A stretch of DNA of 23,606 bases from a virus. Made by a program: the position numbers and the translations under genes. The stretch is from IMG/VR virus record IMGVR_UViG_3300034135_000002, positions 1-23,606 of that record. One strand, given 5' to 3'. The notes under the pieces were generated by a model that worked only from the letters and a program-made list of their open reading frames with translations, was not told where the DNA came from and did no database searches. The first letter of the stretch is position 1. Each line of letters starts with the position of its first letter. This document shows, one piece after another, positions 1 to 5,606 of the stretch.

Positions 1-15
1 ATTAGCGATAAGATT

Positions 16-24
16 TGCTAGAAT
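16..24 (+). promoter_or_regulatory. Extended -10 promoter candidate (TGCTAGAAT)
   Basis: TG at 16-17, one base, then TAGAAT at 19-24 matches the extended -10 form TGnTAtaaT. The matching -35 position falls at or before the window edge and cannot be judged. Transcription would start near 31 and run into the hairpin chain at 50-208 and the lysozyme-like gene. Similar sites occur at 10602-10610 and 14385-14393. Sequence resemblance only. Confidence 0.45.
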
Positions 25-49
25 AACTTCTAGAACCTTAAAGTTCACA

Positions 50-208
50 ACAAATGTTTCGCCCGGTTACTGAACGTTTGTAATAGCGCCCTTCATGTAG
101 AAGGCACAATTACAAAAATTCATCATCTGTTAATCCTAACAGACTAACCGACGCGAAGACAAGCGTCGGTTATTAATTTGGGGCTGTAGTCATGGTGATT
201 ACAACCCC
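50..208 (+). ncRNA. Chain of four hairpins; leader or small RNA of unknown class
   Basis: Four successive hairpins can be read by eye. H1 pairs 50-59 with 72-81 (10 pairs, two G-U). H2 pairs 126-132 with 137-143 (7 pairs, four-base loop). H3 pairs 145-154 with 163-172 (10 perfect, GC-rich pairs). H4 pairs 180-191 with 197-208 (11 of 12 pairs, one G-U). H3 is followed by an A/T-rich run without a clean T tract, so it could be a weak terminator. The H1 loop base run CGGTTA is complementary to 216-221, a possible pseudoknot. The region lies between a promoter-like site and the first gene, so it may be a 5' leader or a separate small RNA. I do not recognise the class. Confidence 0.5.
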
Positions 209-316
209 GGACAGTTAACCGAAACAAAATCCATACAGAGTATGGCATTAGGTAGCTGTCCAAGTGAGAGACCTATGACTGGGGTAAATCAGTCAAAACA
301 GTTAGGAGAAAGCTGG

Positions 317-817
317 ATGAAATACATCATCACAGTTCTGTTCATTGCGACCTTGGTTGCTTTGAAACCGAACACTCCGGCGCAATTTAACAATTTAGTT
401 AGCGAGCACAAACAAGTGCAAGCGGTGACGACAGCTGCCAATGAGCCTATGCCTATTGAGCAAGAGCAGCCTGTAATACAACCGCAAAAGCCAACTGAGC
501 CGGAGACACCAAAAGCGGAAGCAACCGTTGCGGTGCAAGAAACACTACCAGTCACTACATCGGAAGGTGAGGCGAAAGCTTTTATCTACCATAAAGAATC
601 GACTACTAACCCAGCAGCAGAAAACCATTTAGGTTGCTACGGCCTCGGGCAAGATTGTAACGGCATAGTAAAGGAGAGATGCGGTGCTGACTATAAATGT
701 CAGGATGCTTTCTTCACCGATTACATGGAACGCCGATATGGGTCATGGCAGAAGGCTAAGGCTTTCTGGTTGGCTAGAGTCCCGATAAATGGAAGAGATG
801 TAGGGCACTGGTGGTAA
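317..817 (+). CDS. Secreted lysozyme-like peptidoglycan hydrolase, aggregation-promoting-factor-type C-terminus
   Basis: 166 aa. I start at ATG 317, not the upstream in-frame ATG at 242, because AGGAG at 304-308 is ideally spaced and the protein then opens with Lys-Tyr and a hydrophobic stretch (residues 3-15), a signal peptide or signal anchor. Residues 30-85 are a Pro/Glu/Gln-rich linker. The C-terminal domain has a lysozyme-like KES motif with Glu94 as likely catalytic acid, GLGQ at 109-112, four cysteines (107, 114, 122, 128) fit for disulfides, then RYGSWQKAKAFW and a terminal WW. This pattern matches aggregation-promoting-factor/transglycosylase-like domains that act on peptidoglycan outside the membrane. 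It could be an export-dependent endolysin or a host-wall remodelling enzyme. The two-helix membrane protein at 1289-1582 would suit a lysis partner. Family call is from memory of the motif. Confidence 0.8.
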   Translation: MKYIITVLFIATLVALKPNTPAQFNNLVSEHKQVQAVTTAANEPMPIEQEQPVIQPQKPTEPETPKAEATVAVQETLPVTTSEGEAKAFIYHKESTTNPAAENHLGCYGLGQDCNGIVKERCGADYKCQDAFFTDYMERRYGSWQKAKAFWLARVPINGRDVGHWW

Positions 818-820
818 GAA

Positions 821-1083
821 GTAGAGCGCAGTTGCAAGGTAAGTATATAAGTCCATCTGTTCACGACAGTAGCCAAGACTTAGCCAACCGGATAGTTACC
901 GGCTTGCCTTACACATGCGCTCTACACCAGTACCCTGTTATCCGTCCTATTCCTCTACCAACATCGCGCGTCAGGTAGATACGTAATAGGCGGTTACCAG
1001 GGTATTGCTGAACCAGCAACCGTAAAATGACCGTCGCTACAAGCAGTAGTGCGGAGCAAATAACGGCACCGTTGTTGCTGGTT
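821..1083 (+). ncRNA. Three-domain structured RNA candidate, unknown class
   Basis: This gene-free stretch folds on paper into three adjacent domains. Domain 1: 821-830 pairs perfectly with 916-925, enclosing 836-843/903-910, 848-853/877-882, 857-860/866-869 and 888-891/899-902. Domain 2: 931-937/998-1004, then 942-951/985-993 with T945 bulged, then 954-959/974-979. Domain 3: 1011-1020 pairs perfectly with 1074-1083 and encloses hairpins 1031-1040/1046-1054 (T1034 bulged) and 1062-1065/1070-1073. CAGCAA at 1014-1019 can instead pair with TTGCTG at 1005-1010, so domain 3 has two exclusive states. All three plus frames contain stops. No T tract follows. It may be an independent RNA or a long untranslated region between the flanking genes. 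Confidence 0.55.
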
Positions 1084-1121
1084 TTACTATGCACTGAAAA
1101 CAATAACGAAAGGACAGGGGG

Positions 1122-1265
1122 ATGACAGAGTTACAGGAAATCGACATTAAGCTAGCGGTCGTCACCGCCATATCCGATTACGCCCACGCTAGTCTTGAGG
1201 GGCCCGCACCCATTTTAGAGATAGCCGATAAGGCAGTTCAAAAAATTAAAGAAGTACTAAATTAA
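1122..1265 (+). CDS. Small protein of unknown function (47 aa)
   Basis: ATG at 1122 is preceded by AAAGGA at 1109-1114, well spaced. The product is mildly acidic and looks helical (ELQEIDIKLAVVTAISDY, then a C-terminal KAVQKIKEVLN helix), with no Cys and no membrane segment. It sits directly downstream of the structured region 821-1083 and 23 bases before the two-helix membrane protein, so its ribosome binding site lies just past the last RNA domain, whose alternative pairings might affect its translation. No family recognised. Confidence 0.6.
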   Translation: MTELQEIDIKLAVVTAISDYAHASLEGPAPILEIADKAVQKIKEVLN

Positions 1266-1288
1266 ACCTCACAGAAAGGGGAATTATC

Positions 1289-1582
1289 ATGAAAAAATCA
1301 ACTGAAGACCAGAAAAGTAGCGCTTTCAAAAAGCACTGGGATAACTTTACGGCCAATATGCGCGCAGCCTGGGATGTGATAACACACGCATTCTTATTTA
1401 TTCGGGACTTCTTAACAGCCGCTACATTAACATGGCTCATCTATTACGCAGTTACTCAAGCTCGGGAAGAGCCATATCACAGCATCACGCAGCTTTCAGT
1501 CTACGTTGCCAGCGGCTTTGTATTGATCTTTGCACTTACAGCCTGGTCTAGGCTTGTACGGAATTATGGAGGGAGCAAGTAA
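1289..1582 (+). CDS. Two-helix membrane protein, holin candidate
   Basis: 97 aa. GGGG at 1277-1280 lies upstream of ATG 1289. The N-terminal 33 residues are hydrophilic, charged and amphipathic. Two hydrophobic helices follow at about 35-56 and 66-86, joined by a short polar turn (TQAREEPYHS), with a short basic tail. Size and topology fit class II holins, which form membrane pores that release endolysin, but they also fit many other small phage membrane proteins. The lysozyme-like gene at 317-817 is the nearest lysis candidate, separated by the structured region and one small gene. Call rests on topology and context only. Confidence 0.6.
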   Translation: MKKSTEDQKSSAFKKHWDNFTANMRAAWDVITHAFLFIRDFLTAATLTWLIYYAVTQAREEPYHSITQLSVYVASGFVLIFALTAWSRLVRNYGGSK

Positions 1583-1624
1583 TGACGAGTTTATCTAACG
1601 GCGTAGCGGTTAAGGAGTCATAGG

Positions 1625-1738
1625 ATGAACTTCGACTATACAGTAGATGACGATATGCTCCCGTGGAATCATGTAGACCCACCTGAGATTAACGATTTGC
1701 CAGATAACGGCAAACCAATACCAACTAAGCCATTTTAA
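1625..1738 (+). CDS. Very small acidic protein of unknown function (37 aa)
   Basis: ATG at 1625 follows AAGGAG at 1612-1617, well spaced, and the frame stays open to TAA at 1736-1738, nine bases before the Rad52-like start. The product is acidic (NFDYTVDDDM) and proline-rich at its end, with no membrane segment or Cys. The final codons carry AAGGAA for the next gene. No family recognised. Ribosome binding site and packing support expression. Confidence 0.5.
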   Translation: MNFDYTVDDDMLPWNHVDPPEINDLPDNGKPIPTKPF

Positions 1739-1747
1739 GGAACCTAT

Positions 1748-2260
1748 ATGACTGCAACTGACATTATGACCAAATTGCAAGAACCGTTTGACTTTGATGA
1801 CATCGAGTGGCGGGTGCAGCAAGCAGGTTTATACCCGCAGCCTAAGGGCCAATCATATGGCTGGGCCATGGCGCTTGCGTATGTTAATAACCGTGCGATT
1901 CAGGAGCGCTTAGATATGGTGTTCGGTATAGCTGGATGGCAAAACGAATACCAGCCGCTGCCTGACGGTGGGATAGTCTGTGGCCTGAAGTGCAAAATTG
2001 GTGACGAATGGATAATAAAGTTTGACGGCGCAGACAAGACTGCTGTAGAGGCTACAAAAGGTGGCCTAAGTAATGCTATGAAGCGCGCAGGTTCACAGTG
2101 GGGGATTGGCCGATACTTGTATAGCCTAGAGGGAAAGTTCGTGAATCTTTACAAAGAGAAGGGGCCGAATACCCACACGCACTATGACAAGATTACCAAG
2201 ACTAAGTACTATTGGACACCCCCGCAACTACCCGAATGGGCGTTACCAAAGGCAAGCTAA
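1748..2260 (+). CDS. Rad52/Rad22-family single-strand annealing protein
   Basis: 170 aa, close to the usual length of the phage/DdrA-like branch of the Rad52_Rad22 family. Visible family signatures are IEWRVQQAG near residue 20, a LAYVNNRAIQERLD stretch with GWQNEY after it, a central strand region ending in IKFDGADKT, and the highly typical GGLSNAMKRAGSQWGIGRYLY near 115-135. Such proteins coat single-stranded DNA and anneal complementary strands during phage recombination and repair in the cytoplasm. No RecE/lambda-exo-type exonuclease is next to it; the nearest nuclease candidate is the DUF1064-type gene at 5217-5591. AAGGAA at 1737-1742 serves the ATG at 1748. Its TAA overlaps the next ATG by one base. 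Confidence 0.82.
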   Translation: MTATDIMTKLQEPFDFDDIEWRVQQAGLYPQPKGQSYGWAMALAYVNNRAIQERLDMVFGIAGWQNEYQPLPDGGIVCGLKCKIGDEWIIKFDGADKTAVEATKGGLSNAMKRAGSQWGIGRYLYSLEGKFVNLYKEKGPNTHTHYDKITKTKYYWTPPQLPEWALPKAS

Positions 2261-2439
2261 TGGGCGATATACCACAAGAGGTCATAGACCTATTAAACAA
2301 AAAAGATCAGGGGTATATCGGTATAGATAAGCCTCTGGTCAGCGTCACTCAGGATGAAGGCTTAACTGTTCCCAAGTGGCATAAAGACGCTGAGGATTCA
2401 GATAACGAACCAGGGAGCCGAGAAGCTGCCTGGGCCTGA
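2260..2439 (+). CDS. Small acidic protein coupled to the annealing gene (59 aa)
   Basis: Starts at ATG 2260 in the TAATG overlap with the Rad52-like stop, so reinitiation is likely; the upstream in-frame ATG at 2212 would overlap the annealing gene and has no binding site. The product is acidic, begins MGDIPQEVIDLLNKKDQG and ends in a charged tail (EDSDNEPGSREAAWA). It could assist the annealing protein, but this is inferred only from coupling. No family recognised. Confidence 0.55.
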   Translation: MGDIPQEVIDLLNKKDQGYIGIDKPLVSVTQDEGLTVPKWHKDAEDSDNEPGSREAAWA

Positions 2440-2453
2440 GTATTAAATAATAT

Positions 2454-2478
2454 AGAGCGGTTCTGCGAGGGCCGCTCT
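2454..2478 (+). other. Intergenic hairpin without T tract
   Basis: AGAGCGG at 2454-2460 pairs with CCGCTCT at 2472-2478 across an 11-base loop. It follows the stop at 2439 by 14 bases, where a terminator would be expected, but GTGTATG follows instead of a T run. It may be an RNA processing or stability element or a decayed terminator. Confidence 0.5.
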
Positions 2479-2497
2479 GTGTATGTAAGGAGAAGAT

Positions 2498-2950
2498 ATG
2501 GCTAAGTTTAAAAAAGGTGACAGGGTGCGAATAATTGATGGTCTCCTGGGACCGTGGAGTGTTCCTAGGGGCACAGCTGGAACTGTAGATGAGGATGACG
2601 ACTCTACTCCGTGGGTGCTGTGGGATCAAGGTGAGGGGGACCGTCGCTGGGCAGCTCACGAGAATAGATTAACTTTATTGGAGAAAACAATGGAAAACCT
2701 ACAACCTGGCGATATTTTAGTAAAAGATGGTCTCAATGATAAGCGCGAAGTGCAAGGTGTAATTGGCAATGCAGTAATTACTATCGATTCTGATGACAAT
2801 ATGGCAACCCTTAGCTCAGTTGAACAGCTTAAGAGACAGGGCTGGAAATTAGAATCTGAATCTACTGACACTACCGAGGTCTCCCTGGCAGAGATTGCAG
2901 AGAAATTCAGCATTGACGTAGCTAAGCTTCGTATCAAGAAGGAAAGCTAG
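2498..2950 (+). CDS. Protein with tandem SH3/KOW-like segments (150 aa)
   Basis: AAGGAG at 2488-2493 precedes ATG 2498. The N-terminus (FKKGDRVRIIDG, then GTAGTVDEDDD) has the pattern of KOW/SH3-like barrels that bind nucleic acid or protein. A second, weaker copy of the pattern begins at residue 65 (MENLQPGDILVKDG). That Met is an in-frame ATG at 2690 with its own GGAG at 2680-2683, so a shorter 86-residue product could also be made. The C-terminus (LAEIAEKFSIDVAKLRIKKES) looks like a small helical, LysM- or HTH-like segment. A likely terminator follows at 2989. Function unknown; the SH3-like reading is moderate. Confidence 0.75.
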   Translation: MAKFKKGDRVRIIDGLLGPWSVPRGTAGTVDEDDDSTPWVLWDQGEGDRRWAAHENRLTLLEKTMENLQPGDILVKDGLNDKREVQGVIGNAVITIDSDDNMATLSSVEQLKRQGWKLESESTDTTEVSLAEIAEKFSIDVAKLRIKKES

Positions 2951-2988
2951 CTTAAAAGTACATCAGATCAAACAACCAAACACCACAC

Positions 2989-3017
2989 AAGAGGCTCCCT
3001 CGCAGAAAGCCTCTTTT
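2989..3017 (+). terminator. Probable intrinsic terminator
   Basis: AAGAGGCT at 2989-2996 pairs perfectly with AGCCTCTT at 3008-3015 and is followed by two more T then AAATT. The eight-pair stem is good but the T tract is short (four T including the stem end), so partial termination is likely. It separates the 2498-2950 gene from the pentapeptide-repeat gene. Confidence 0.65.
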
Positions 3018-3039
3018 AAATTCACGGAAGGAGTATTTT

Positions 3040-3648
3040 ATGGGTAAAGTAAAAATACAAATCAAGTCTATCTGGGGCTCCGTTCTGTTTGAAAGCGAAA
3101 AAGCAGAAACGATTAAGGACGCGGTTTACGAGGCCGACCTATCCGGGGCCGACCTATCCGGGGCCAGCCTACGCGGGGCCGACCTACGCGAGGCCAGCCT
3201 AAACGGGGCCGACCTATACGGGGCCAGCCTATACGGGGCCGACCTATCCGGGGCCGACCTACGCGGGGCCAACCTACGCGAGGCCAGCCTACGCGGGGCC
3301 GACCTACGCGGGGCCAAGGACGCCGACTACGCCATAGCTATGACTCGCATTCTTCCTGAGGGCACCATCACCGGTTGGAAAAAATGCCAAAACGGCGTAA
3401 TCGTAAAACTTCAAATTCCTGCAAGGGCCAAGCGGTCACATGCTTTCGGTCGTAAGTGCCGGGCTGAATATGCAAAAGTCATGCAGATCTATGGTGCTAC
3501 TGAAGCGGTCAGTAGTCACGATTCAAACTTTGTATACCGTAAGGGAGAAACAGTTAAGCCCATAGAACCATTTGACCCGGATTGGACAGATGAATGCTCC
3601 TCAGGGATTCACTTCTTTATTACTCGGCTTGAGGCAGAAAAATACTGA
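3040..3648 (+). CDS. Pentapeptide-repeat protein with DUF5758-like C-terminus
   Basis: 202 aa from ATG 3040 with GGAAGGAG at 3026-3033. Residues 1-31 form a short leader. Residues 32-91 are twelve pentapeptide repeats of type A(D/S/N)LXX, which build a right-handed quadrilateral beta helix. The C-terminal half ([30 protein letters not shown], a [13 protein letters not shown] stretch and [15 protein letters not shown]) matches the DUF5758 domain that often follows pentapeptide repeats in phages. Some pentapeptide proteins mimic DNA and inhibit gyrase, but twelve repeats make a short helix and the role of this architecture is unknown to me. The TGA overlaps the next ATG. Confidence 0.85.
   Translation: MGKVKIQIKSIWGSVLFESEKAETIKDAVYEADLSGADLSGASLRGADLREASLNGADLYGASLYGADLSGADLRGANLREASLRGADLRGAKDADYAIAMTRILPEGTITGWKKCQNGVIVKLQIPARAKRSHAFGRKCRAEYAKVMQIYGATEAVSSHDSNFVYRKGETVKPIEPFDPDWTDECSSGIHFFITRLEAEKY
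3133..3312 (+). repeat. Twelve tandem 15-bp units encoding pentapeptides
   Basis: Units of the form GCC GAC/AGC CTA NNN GGG repeat with almost no synonymous change; variation is concentrated in the fourth codon (TCC, CGC, AAC or TAC) and at D/S/N in the second, and some units have GAG in place of GGG. DNA-level identity this high implies recent unit duplication or active gene conversion within the gene. Confidence 0.9.
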
Positions 3649-4019
3649 TGATAGATAGCCTAGAGAAAAATGAAATATTTGTGTTTGGAAGCAATAAGTC
3701 TGGCCACCATGCGGGAGGAGCAGCTAAGCAGGCCTATGAATCATTCGGAGCTGAATGGGGTGTAGGCAGCGGTAGGACTGGTCAATGCTATGCCATAGAC
3801 ACTATGAGCGGCATCTTTGAGCTGACGAGTAACCTTGAGGATTTCTTGATCTATGCCAAGAGGCACCCAGAGCTCACTTTCCTGTTAACCAAAATAGGCT
3901 GTGGCATTGCTGGATATGAAGAGCGAGAGATCAAAGAACTGTTAGATATAGCCGTACATAGGGTTAATCACTTTTCTGGGGAGGTTCCAGGCAACGTGAT
4001 CAAACCAGAGGACTGGTAA
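3648..4019 (+). CDS. A1S_2505-family phage protein (macro-domain-like)
   Basis: 123 aa, ATG overlapping the preceding TGA. It opens with IFVFGSNKSGHHAGGAAKQA, a pattern shared by the A1S_2505 phage non-structural family and reminiscent of macro domains (FGSN and a Gly-rich loop). The later LLTKIGCGIAGYEEREIKEL segment is the other family hallmark; the GCGIAGY loop resembles the second ligand loop of ADP-ribose-binding folds. The usual family length is about 120-150 aa, so it looks complete. Biochemical role is not established to my knowledge; binding or processing of ADP-ribose or a nucleotide is inference. Confidence 0.78.
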   Translation: MIDSLEKNEIFVFGSNKSGHHAGGAAKQAYESFGAEWGVGSGRTGQCYAIDTMSGIFELTSNLEDFLIYAKRHPELTFLLTKIGCGIAGYEEREIKELLDIAVHRVNHFSGEVPGNVIKPEDW

Positions 4020-4080
4020 ACGAAAATTGGGTAATAAGACTGCGTAATCCCGTGTTCACACGGAGAAGCAAGGGTATAAG

Positions 4081-4371
4081 ATGAATTACTTAGAACTTCT
4101 AAAAAGGGTAAAGATAGAAGTTGTAGCAGATCAGAACGAAGCAGTATCTAGGGCTAAACGCACTAACTACATCAAGATCATGCAGGCCTTCAGAATCTTG
4201 AAGCGACCTGCTAGTGAAACCACCATAGCTACTATGGTAGGCCAGTACACAGAAACAGTAGGGGCTCGTCTTGAAGAAATGGCAGACAAAGGAATACTAC
4301 GTATTGCCTATACAAAGCCTGGCTTAGATAGGATTGACCGGCCGTTTTATGAGTTGGCGAGGGATGTGTGA
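4081..4371 (+). CDS. Winged-helix-like small protein (96 aa)
   Basis: AAGGG at 4070-4074 precedes ATG 4081. After a helical start the centre reads YIKIMQAFRILKRPASETTIATMVGQYTETVGARLEEMADKGILRI, a common layout for a winged helix: two helices, a recognition helix, then a basic wing and a hydrophobic strand. It probably binds DNA, perhaps as a local regulator, though some replication-associated phage proteins share this fold. The 61-base gap before it holds a small CCGTG/CACGG hairpin at about 4050-4063. No specific family recognised. Confidence 0.7.
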   Translation: MNYLELLKRVKIEVVADQNEAVSRAKRTNYIKIMQAFRILKRPASETTIATMVGQYTETVGARLEEMADKGILRIAYTKPGLDRIDRPFYELARDV

Positions 4372-4595
4372 TGACCGCTGCTGCATTAATACAGGTGCTT
4401 ATGCGGGAAGATAATATTGATAAAGATATTGTCGTGGTTAATGTTCGTAATAGTGAAGAGTTTGCTATCGAAGAGGCCAACGACATCAGCGGGTTATTAA
4501 AGCTCGTTGTTGACCTTGGTGACCCTGATGATGCTTGCGAGCATTTCAATATATGCAACTGTGACTGCGAATCGTGCGAGGAGTGTCTAGGATGA
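4371..4595 (+). CDS. Small protein with cysteine-rich tail (74 aa)
   Basis: I start at ATG 4371, overlapping the previous TGA; GAGGG at 4359-4363 is well placed, and the GTG at 4368 is a less likely alternative. The N-terminal 50 residues are acidic with strand-helix character. The last 20 residues carry six closely spaced Cys and one His (CEHFNICNCDCESCEECLG), a likely metal-binding tail. The next gene begins inside its stop codon. No family recognised. Confidence 0.65.
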   Translation: MTAAALIQVLMREDNIDKDIVVVNVRNSEEFAIEEANDISGLLKLVVDLGDPDDACEHFNICNCDCESCEECLG

Positions 4596-4816
4596 GCTAT
4601 TCACCTAAGCAATGGCGCGCGATTAATCATTACCTGACTAAGAATGACCTTAAGCCCGAGCTGTCACTATTTCCTGTTATTAGAGCTACCAACAAGAAAA
4701 CCGGCGAAATAGTCGAGATGCACATCTCTAATATAGAGGATTTCCATACAGCCGATAAGCTCAGGGCAAAGGCACAGCTCAAGGCTGAAAAGCAGAGAAA
4801 TAAAGTCAATAACTAG
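4592..4816 (+). CDS. Small basic protein of unknown function (74 aa)
   Basis: ATG 4592 lies in an ATGA overlap with the preceding gene; GAGGAG at 4578-4583 is the binding site, and the earlier in-frame start at 4574 would precede it. The product begins MSYSPKQWRAINHYLTKND, continues with a short beta-like segment (KTGEIVEMHISNIEDFHTADK) and ends in a basic helix (AQLKAEKQRNKVNN). It could bind nucleic acid through that tail. No family recognised. Confidence 0.65.
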   Translation: MSYSPKQWRAINHYLTKNDLKPELSLFPVIRATNKKTGEIVEMHISNIEDFHTADKLRAKAQLKAEKQRNKVNN

Positions 4817-4829
4817 ACTGAGGTTTAAG

Positions 4830-5081
4830 ATGGCCATAACGAAGGAAGCGCAGACCGCGCGTATCTTACGCATGCTCAAAAACCAAAACAGGGTTACCAA
4901 TCGTGAGCTTAACAAAATATGCTTCCGGTATAGTGCCCGCATTAAAGAACTCCGTGACGAGGGTCACTTAATCGTTTCCAGCCATATTAAAGATGGATTA
5001 TGGGAATACTCCTATAAGGGTGAGCGTCCTGAATATGAAAGCTCGGATGTGTTCACAGAGCTGTTAAGGGACGCCGAATGA
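4830..5081 (+). CDS. Winged-helix-type DNA-binding protein candidate (83 aa)
   Basis: GAGG at 4820-4823 precedes ATG 4830. The order is a helix (KEAQTARILRMLKNQ), a turn, a second helix (VTNRELNKICFRYSARIKELRDEG) and two strands (HLIVSSHIKDGLWEYSY), the usual form of small phage helix-turn-helix proteins that read reading-frame-like 'NREL...RISELRDxG' motifs. It may regulate or assist replication. Its TGA overlaps the ATG of the next small gene (ATGA). Confidence 0.7.
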   Translation: MAITKEAQTARILRMLKNQNRVTNRELNKICFRYSARIKELRDEGHLIVSSHIKDGLWEYSYKGERPEYESSDVFTELLRDAE

Positions 5082-5224
5082 TAGCCAAGTTAAAACTCTG
5101 GTATCTAATAAAAACAGGCGCTATATGCCCAAAGCATCATCAGCCAACATACATAGATGATCTAGGGTATGGCACACTACGCTGTTCAGTTACTGATCAG
5201 CCGGTGAGGCATGAGCATGTATAG
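5078..5224 (+). CDS. Small Cys/His protein (48 aa)
   Basis: Starts at ATG 5078 in an ATGA overlap with the previous gene, which supports translational coupling. The product has a short hydrophobic start (KLKLWYLIKTGAIC), then CPKHHQ and a later LRCSVTDQPVRHEH. Cys17, His20/21, Cys36 and His45/47 could hold a zinc ion. It overlaps the DUF1064 gene start by eight bases. No family recognised. Confidence 0.55.
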   Translation: MIAKLKLWYLIKTGAICPKHHQPTYIDDLGYGTLRCSVTDQPVRHEHV

Positions 5225-5591
5225 CCAAAGATTTGGGAACAAATATGGCGCAAAAAGGACTGAGTTTAACGGCAAGAAGTATGACTCTAAATTTGAAGCT
5301 TGTGTAGCTGAAGAGCTAGAACTGCGTAAGAAGGCTAAAGACATTCTGGACTACGATACTCAGTTCAAAGTTGAAATGTGGGCCTATGACCAGAACGGCA
5401 AAAAGGCCATGAAGGTCAGCCATAAAGTAGATTTTCGTATCCATCACAAGGACGGAAGCTTTGAACTCATGGAGGCGAAAGGGGTCGAGACTGCGGATTA
5501 TAAGATGCGCCGTAAGTGGCTAGAGACGTTCTGGCTGCCATTCAATTTAGATCATACATACACAGTAGTAAAACAACGACAGAGATATTAA
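5217..5591 (+). CDS. DUF1064-type PD-(D/E)XK nuclease-like protein
   Basis: I choose ATG 5217 (124 aa) over ATG 5211 because GGTGAGG at 5203-5209 is seven bases upstream. The order of motifs fits DUF1064: NKYGAKRTEFNGKKYDSKFEA, then an EEL helix, YDTQFKVEMW, then HKVDFRIHHKDGSFELMEAKG. The pair Asp (VDFRI) and Glu-x-Lys (MEAKG) forms a PD-(D/E)XK core, with the Glu in SKFEA a further likely ligand. Such proteins resemble Holliday-junction or endonuclease folds and are thought to process phage recombination or replication intermediates. It may act with the Rad52-like protein at 1748. Activity is inferred. Confidence 0.8.
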   Translation: MYSQRFGNKYGAKRTEFNGKKYDSKFEACVAEELELRKKAKDILDYDTQFKVEMWAYDQNGKKAMKVSHKVDFRIHHKDGSFELMEAKGVETADYKMRRKWLETFWLPFNLDHTYTVVKQRQRY

Positions 5592-5606
5592 CAGAGGAGA
5601 AATGCA

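Noticed and set aside
242-316. N-terminal extension of the lysozyme-like protein from ATG 242
   Set aside because: No binding site before 242; ATG 317 has AAGGAG-like spacing and exposes a signal peptide.
821-925. tRNA or tmRNA gene
   Set aside because: Long closing helix and junctions, but no T-loop GTTCGA-type sequence, no plausible anticodon arm and no CCA-end geometry.
909-1103. A 64-residue hydrophobic minus-strand frame
   Set aside because: It needs a TTG start, lacks a binding site, is the only minus-strand gene candidate, and coincides with the inverted-repeat-rich region, whose complementarity explains it better.
1582-1623. A 12-codon frame starting at the stop of the membrane protein
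   Set aside because: Too short to judge; its end serves as the ribosome site of the next gene.
2212-2259. Programmed frameshift joining the Rad52-like gene to 2260-2439
   Set aside because: No slippery heptamer was seen near the end of the first gene; the TAATG overlap explains the arrangement.
3133-3312. CRISPR array
   Set aside because: The repeats are contiguous 15-bp coding units with no spacers.
3126-3317. A repetitive Arg/Ser/Ala minus-strand frame
   Set aside because: Mirror of the 15-bp pentapeptide repeat; no binding site or start context.
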